Source: Litorimonas sp965205225 (lineage in GTDB: Bacteria; Pseudomonadota; Alphaproteobacteria; Caulobacterales; Maricaulaceae). Taken from it: a stretch of DNA of 64,000 bases. Below are positions 60,323 through 64,000 of this stretch, one piece after another. The notes beneath the pieces were generated by a model that made no database searches, was not told where the DNA came from, and saw only the letters and a list, made by a program, of their open reading frames with translations. Within the stretch, counting starts at the first letter, position 1, and every line of letters starts with the position of its first letter. Position numbers and translations under genes: made by a program. The DNA is taken from assembly GCA_965205225.1 (NCBI GenBank), contig CBDBFZ010000002.1:1-64000 (forward strand), given 5' to 3'.

Positions 60323-61039
60323 CTATTTTCCGCCATGCGCAGCGTCACCCCAGAGCTTCCTGACCGTGGAATCGCGGCGGCAGGCGGCGCGGTAGGTGCG
60401 GTAGCGGATCGGGTTTTTCTTGTAGTAATCCTGGTGATAGTCTTCGGCGTCATAGAAGGTAACGGCCGGAATGACGGGCGTCACAATCGCCTCTGAAAAA
60501 GGTTTACTGGCCTGCACGTCAGTCAGACTTGCCGTTGCAGTAGGGAGCTGTTCAGCTGTCGCAAAGACGGCTGTGCGATAGGACGATCCCTTGTCGCAGA
60601 ACTGACCAGTTGCATCGGTCGGATCGACTGTCGTCCAGTAGAAATCAACCAACTCACGATAGCTGATCTGCTCCGGATCGAACAGAACTTCAGCGGCTTC
60701 GTAATGACCTGTCTCGGTATAGCTGACCTGCTTGTAGCTTGGCTCATCGACCTGACCGCCTGTGTAGCCGGACAGGACTTCAATAACGCCGGGCAAGGCT
60801 TCAAAGTCCTTTTCCACGCACCAGAAACAGCCGCCTGCGAAAATGGCCGTCTCCAGACCGTCCGGTGCATCGGACATATAAGGCGCTTGCGGTCCCGACA
60901 CGGCCGCCGCAACCATCGTCTTCGGCTCGGCCTTTGGCTCGAATTGTTCTGTGTCGGATTGGACGCGTGACGAGGCCTCGGCACAGGCGGACAGCACTGT
61001 AAGCGCTGCGAAAGATGCGAAAATTGAGGAATATTTCAT
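60323..61039 (-). CDS. msrA: Peptide methionine sulfoxide reductase A, exported
   Basis: The 238-residue lipoprotein has a signal with lipobox LSAC (near 19). The MsrA domain follows: ETAIFAGGCFWCVEKDFEAL (catalytic Cys near 70), VLSGYTGGQVDEPSYKQVSY, GHYEAAEVLFDPEQISYREL and FYDAEDYHQDYY. It reduces methionine-S-sulfoxide in periplasmic proteins. ATG 61039 starts the signal peptide. Only 2 bp upstream begins an IS1595 end, so the native promoter and ribosome site are gone and the frame runs on into IS sequence. Expression may depend on the IS. Confidence 0.92.
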   Translation of the reverse strand: MKYSSIFASFAALTVLSACAEASSRVQSDTEQFEPKAEPKTMVAAAVSGPQAPYMSDAPDGLETAIFAGGCFWCVEKDFEALPGVIEVLSGYTGGQVDEPSYKQVSYTETGHYEAAEVLFDPEQISYRELVDFYWTTVDPTDATGQFCDKGSSYRTAVFATAEQLPTATASLTDVQASKPFSEAIVTPVIPAVTFYDAEDYHQDYYKKNPIRYRTYRAACRRDSTVRKLWGDAAHGGK

Positions 61040-61041
61040 AT

Positions 61042-61650
61042 TAAGGGTCATGCCTATTTGATTGGATTTTCCTGAGGTATCGTAACAGGGTTTTGTACTT
61101 GTCTTCAAGCCTGTGATTATAGCGCCATTTTCGTTTCCTTCAGGTGTAGATGAAAGGTGTGTTTGGGAATGCCCTTGAACTTGGTGAGCCTGACTTTGGC
61201 ACATCCCCAAAAGCCTTTGATGCCGTTGAATATGGATTGGGCCATTGACGAACTCGTCCCTGGAATGATCTACCCGATAATGACCATAGCCTATATCGAC
61301 CAGTCCGTTATAGCCGCGCCAACCATCGGAGTTGATGATGGAAAACGGGTCAACCCTACCCCGCATAATCCCTTGTAATGTGGGCATGGAGCCGTCCGGG
61401 ACGTTTCTGTATAGACCCGCCGGCCCGTTCATAGATGCCAAATAGGGCTGTTTTGCCGTATGCCCCGCGTCCACGCCTGCCCCCCACGTCCACGCCTGCC
61501 CTTGACCCGCCGGCGAGCCCCGAAATAGCTTATCATGGACTTCCACAACCCCGAAGACGGGTCGGTCCGCCTCTCAGGCCCAGTAGATCCGCTCGCGCAG
61601 AGTTCCATAGATGCGGTTGACGGTGTTGCGGTTAAGCCCGGAGATTTTGG
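61042..61650 (-). mobile_element. IS1595-family relic (copy 2)
   Basis: It begins with AAGGGTCATGCCTATTTGAT as in 47503-48237 and carries the same transposase in pieces: LNRNTVNRIYGTLRERIYWA, then MPTLQGIMRGRVDPFSIINS, DGWRGYNGLVDIGYGHYRVD and frameshifted remains. It has a 15-bp tandem duplication (CCACGTCCACGCCTGCC type, about 61478-61500). The right part is replaced by an IS5-type fragment near 61650. Confidence 0.8.
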
Positions 61651-61870
61651 TTGTTTTCAGAACAAAGATGATCCCGGAAATTACCTTCCGATCATCAACA
61701 CGGGGCACACCATGCGCCAGCGGAAAGAAAGGCTCGATCTTCGACATCTGCGCTTCAAACAACCAGAACAAATAAGACATGGTAAAACTCCTTTGACACT
61801 CTGAATCACCATCCGCCTAAAAACACAAATTAATAGGGCCTGTGCCTAGTTATCTGGGACAGCCTCTTAA
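61651..61870 (-). mobile_element. IS5-type N-terminal fragment fused to the IS1595 relic
   Basis: ATG 61780 starts MSYLFWLFEAQMSKIEPFFP then HGVPRVDDRKVISGIIFVL, an IS1031-like IS5 transposase N-terminus. It then passes in frame into the IS1595 sequence (TTKISGLNRNTVNRIYGTLR). The outer end GAGGCTGTCCCAGATAACTA, read inward from about 61867, looks like the IS5-type terminal repeat. The region up to 61976 shows no other gene. Confidence 0.7.
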
Positions 61871-61976
61871 AATTTTCGGTGGAAGTCCAGTTCCTAACAC
61901 GATTCAGCTTGCGCGTGATATTTATAACCTCTTTACTATGCCCTATTGCTAGATAATTTCCGGCAGGGGGAGGCAA

Positions 61977-63427
61977 ATGGAGAACTGGGCTGTCGAGGTT
62001 GTGCGGTCAGTCTTCAATTGGGTGATTGCGCTCTATGCAGACGAGACGTTCCCCTATGTGATTGCGACCTGGATGCTCTTTGTCGCAGTTGCGCTCATCG
62101 TTTTTGCGGTAGTGAAAACCTTCGTTCAGTGGTGTTTCACGATGAGGCGGGGGCAAGCCGTTAAAAAGATCTATAAGGGATGCGGTGACGATTTTGATCA
62201 GTGTCGTGAAGCCTTTGCCAAACAGTATGTAGATCTGTCTGTTTCGCTCAAGACACCAACGCCGCGCTGGTTGAGTTGGAGCGGTATCCGTGGCTTGCGC
62301 CTTGCTTGGTCGGAATTCGAGGAAAGCCTGGTGAGCGATGATGCTGACGCGGCCTTCATCAAGAATACGATCCGTCCACAGACTTTTTTCATGGGTGCTG
62401 TGCGACCTCCCAATTGGTTAGAATTTTGGGCTAACCTCGCCGTCGGCGTGGGACTATTCTTCACTTTTTCGGTCTCGTAGCAGCGCTTTACAGAGCCAAT
62501 GAAGGCGTTGCTTCCGGTGATATGACCGAAATGTCCGCAAGCCTAGCTGGGCTTCTGGCGGCAGCCTCGGCGAAATTTGTCACATCGATTATGGGTGTCG
62601 GACTTTCTCTTACGCTAAAAGCTTTTCACAAATTTTTCGCGTTCATGCTTCGCTATTGCCTGGCCGACCTCTGTCATAAGCTTGAAACCGGGCTGCTTTA
62701 CGTCGCACCCCAAACGATCGCCAATCAGCAGCTCGAACAGGCTCTCGAACAGACTAATCTTATCAAGGAGCAAGCTAACGAAATTGGCATGCAATTTCGT
62801 GAGCATCTTGAGCCTATCCGGGAGACACTGGCCAATTCCGCAGAAGAGCAACGTCAGGCCATTGCCGATGGGATTGGCAACATGATGGGCGAAGCTGCCA
62901 ATGCTGAGATCAGACATATGTCCGAAATGCTCAATTCTCTTTCAGGCACGCTTGACGGGCTGGGCGACGGTTTAAGAGAGTCTGGGGAAAGTGCCTCAAG
63001 CCAGATCCGGGAAGCGACAGCAGAGCTGGTGCAAACACAGAAGGCATTTGCCGCCTCTGCCGAAGACCTAGCTAAGATAGGTCCCGTGCTTGATCAATGG
63101 CAGGCGGTAACAGAAGGCGCGGCAGAAAAGATAGACGCGTCTCTGCGTAGTTTTGCCGCCGTGGTCGCTATGATGGAGGACGGGGTAGAAACGATGGAAG
63201 AGGCGAATGCCGGCCTTCGAGAAACCATAAAAGCTTCCGATGCCCGAATTGAAAGCGGCGTAGATGCGATCCGTAAAGCAAACGACAACGCGTGGGATCT
63301 CGCCGAAATGCTGAGGGAATCACAATCGGAGATGAACGAAGTCTGGACGCTTCATTCGGACCGCTTCTCCGATGTAGATGCCTCGCTGGGCGAAGCGGTT
63401 CATGGACTATCGCAAGGCTATCAAGCT
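61977..63427 (+). pseudogene. ZorA-like MotA/TolQ-family protein (Zorya defence), frameshifted and IS-truncated
   Basis: The first frame (from ATG 61977) has an N-terminal TM (YVIATWMLFVAVALIVFAVV), a cytoplasmic part and NWLEFWANLAVGVGLFFTF. It stops after a T5 run near 62465. With one more T it continues GLVAALYRANEGVASGD and MTEMSASLAGLLAAASAKFV, then TSIMGVGLSLTLKAFHKFFA. That is the MotA/ExbB proton-channel core, followed by a long coiled-coil tail (residues about 220-480). This is the layout of ZorA, the membrane motor-like subunit of Zorya anti-phage systems. IS5-type element 1 cuts it at 63428, so zorB and effectors are not visible here. A generic TolQ-like protein is the alternative. 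Confidence 0.65.
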
Positions 63428-64000
63428 GGAGGCCTCTAAGAACCGTACATTTTGTGGTATGATCTGATTTACTGGTTTTGGGAGGATTTTATGATGCACG
63501 CGCCTGGATTGTTTGACTTGTCGGATCATCTTGCTCGCTTATCGGCGACAGGTGATCCGCTTGAAGCGCTAGAGCGTCATGTGGACTTTGAGGCTTTCCG
63601 AACTGTTCTGATGGAAGCCCTCGGTTATGGGGTTCGCGCCAAGGGCGGTCGGCCACCCTATGATCCGGTCACGATGTTCAAGGTGCTTGTTCTGGCGTCG
63701 ATGCACAATCTGAGTGATGAACGGATGGAATTTCTGATCCGGGATCGTTTAAGTTGGTTGCGGTTTCTGAGGTTTGAGATCGGTGAACCGACCCCGGACC
63801 AAAAGACGATTTGGCTGTTCCGTGAAAAGCTGACCCAGTCTGGTGCTTTCAAATCTCTGTTTGCCGCTTTTGAAGAGCAACTCTGCAAGCGCGGCTACAA
63901 ACCTACGGGAGGTCAGATCGTGGATGCCACTTTGGTGTCAGCGCCGCGCCAACGGATGAAGAAAGAAGAGAAAGAGCGGGCCAGGGCGGGTGAAAGCGCG
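63428..64000 (+). mobile_element. IS5-type element 1, copy 5 (runs off the window)
   Basis: The end repeat GGAGGCCTCTAAGAACC starts at 63428, inside the ZorA-like coding region. The candidate duplicated target is AGCT (63424-63427). The other end lies beyond the window. The copy has a single AAAAGCTGACCCAG unit. Confidence 0.88.
63491..64000 (+). CDS. IS5-family transposase of element 1, N-terminal part (partial)
   Basis: ATG 63491 follows GGGAGGATTTT and starts MMHAPGLFDLSDHLARLSAT. The frame is open to the window end through PPYDPVTMFKVLVLASMHNL, RLSWLRFLRFEIGEPTPDQK and GGQIVDATLVSAPRQRM, the first catalytic Asp region. Unlike copy 1 it has no internal stop at the RLSW codon. Whether the second-frame break of copies 1 and 4 is present cannot be seen. 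Confidence 0.85.
   Translation, partial: MMHAPGLFDLSDHLARLSATGDPLEALERHVDFEAFRTVLMEALGYGVRAKGGRPPYDPVTMFKVLVLASMHNLSDERMEFLIRDRLSWLRFLRFEIGEPTPDQKTIWLFREKLTQSGAFKSLFAAFEEQLCKRGYKPTGGQIVDATLVSAPRQRMKKEEKERARAGESA

Overview
The window looks like the chromosome of a GC-rich marine or aquatic alphaproteobacterium, probably a Caulobacterales/Maricaulales (Hyphomonadaceae-like) relative. The main clues are the cmk-rpsA-ihfB order, a Caulobacter-type TonB-dependent receptor paired with flavin halogenase-like proteins, and many IS5, IS3, IS630 and IS1595 relics. The lineage is inferred from gene content and protein style, not from a marker phylogeny.

Layout. 1-748: the 3' end of glpD and a DUF2383 gene with a damaged start. 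922-19690: an alpha-glucan (maltose/starch) utilisation locus with an MFS sugar importer, a LacI regulator, three GH13 enzymes, a GH97 enzyme, a TonB-dependent receptor, two flavin halogenase-like proteins, a frameshifted esterase, an SGNH acetylesterase-like lipoprotein and a DUF6445-type protein. Receptor, periplasmic hydrolases and importer would act in series from the outer membrane to the cytoplasm. Its three control regions share GCAAA/TTTGC inverted repeats. 19733-24046: a decayed stretch with an FG-GAP lipoprotein gene split by an IS5-type element, sbtA (frameshifted) with sbtB, an antiporter regulatory-domain relic and an IS3 relic. 24059-36349: mostly intact housekeeping genes (mscL, ihfB, rpsA, cmk, ggt, two hotdog thioesterases, a beta-lactamase-like hydrolase, a pyridoxal kinase, a DUF885 peptidase, a pterin dehydratase) with one IS relic. 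36529-43378: an IS graveyard that broke a VanZ-like gene, an S9 peptidase and a TonB receptor, with intact dapF inside it. 43429-45338: a cold-shock gene, a GNAT relic and a radical SAM gene. 45686-48237: nested IS relics.

48270-56730 is a clearly AT-rich island. It encodes a short secreted peptide with two Cys-containing repeats (needing a -1 frameshift), a MacB/FtsX-type permease, a lipoprotein, an HlyD-like adaptor, an ABC ATPase and a TolC-like channel. Together these make a complete tripartite exporter. The operon is split by an IS1595-type element that itself carries an IS630-type element. The IS1595 insertion duplicated exactly the 8 bp shared by the end of the permease gene and the start of the lipoprotein gene, so both ORFs survive. 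The island ends at a tRNA-Leu(CAA), with an integrase relic on the far side.

57320-61039: a YqaA/DedA-like gene, murI, a GT39 glycosyltransferase and msrA (with an IS relic touching its start). 61977-63427: a ZorA-like (Zorya defence) gene, frameshifted and cut by another IS5-type copy that runs off the window.

Caution: several frameshifts fall in short homopolymers (G6, A6, T5, C4), and one IS copy differs from its sister mainly by many small deletions. Sequencing or assembly error must be excluded before reading these as biology.
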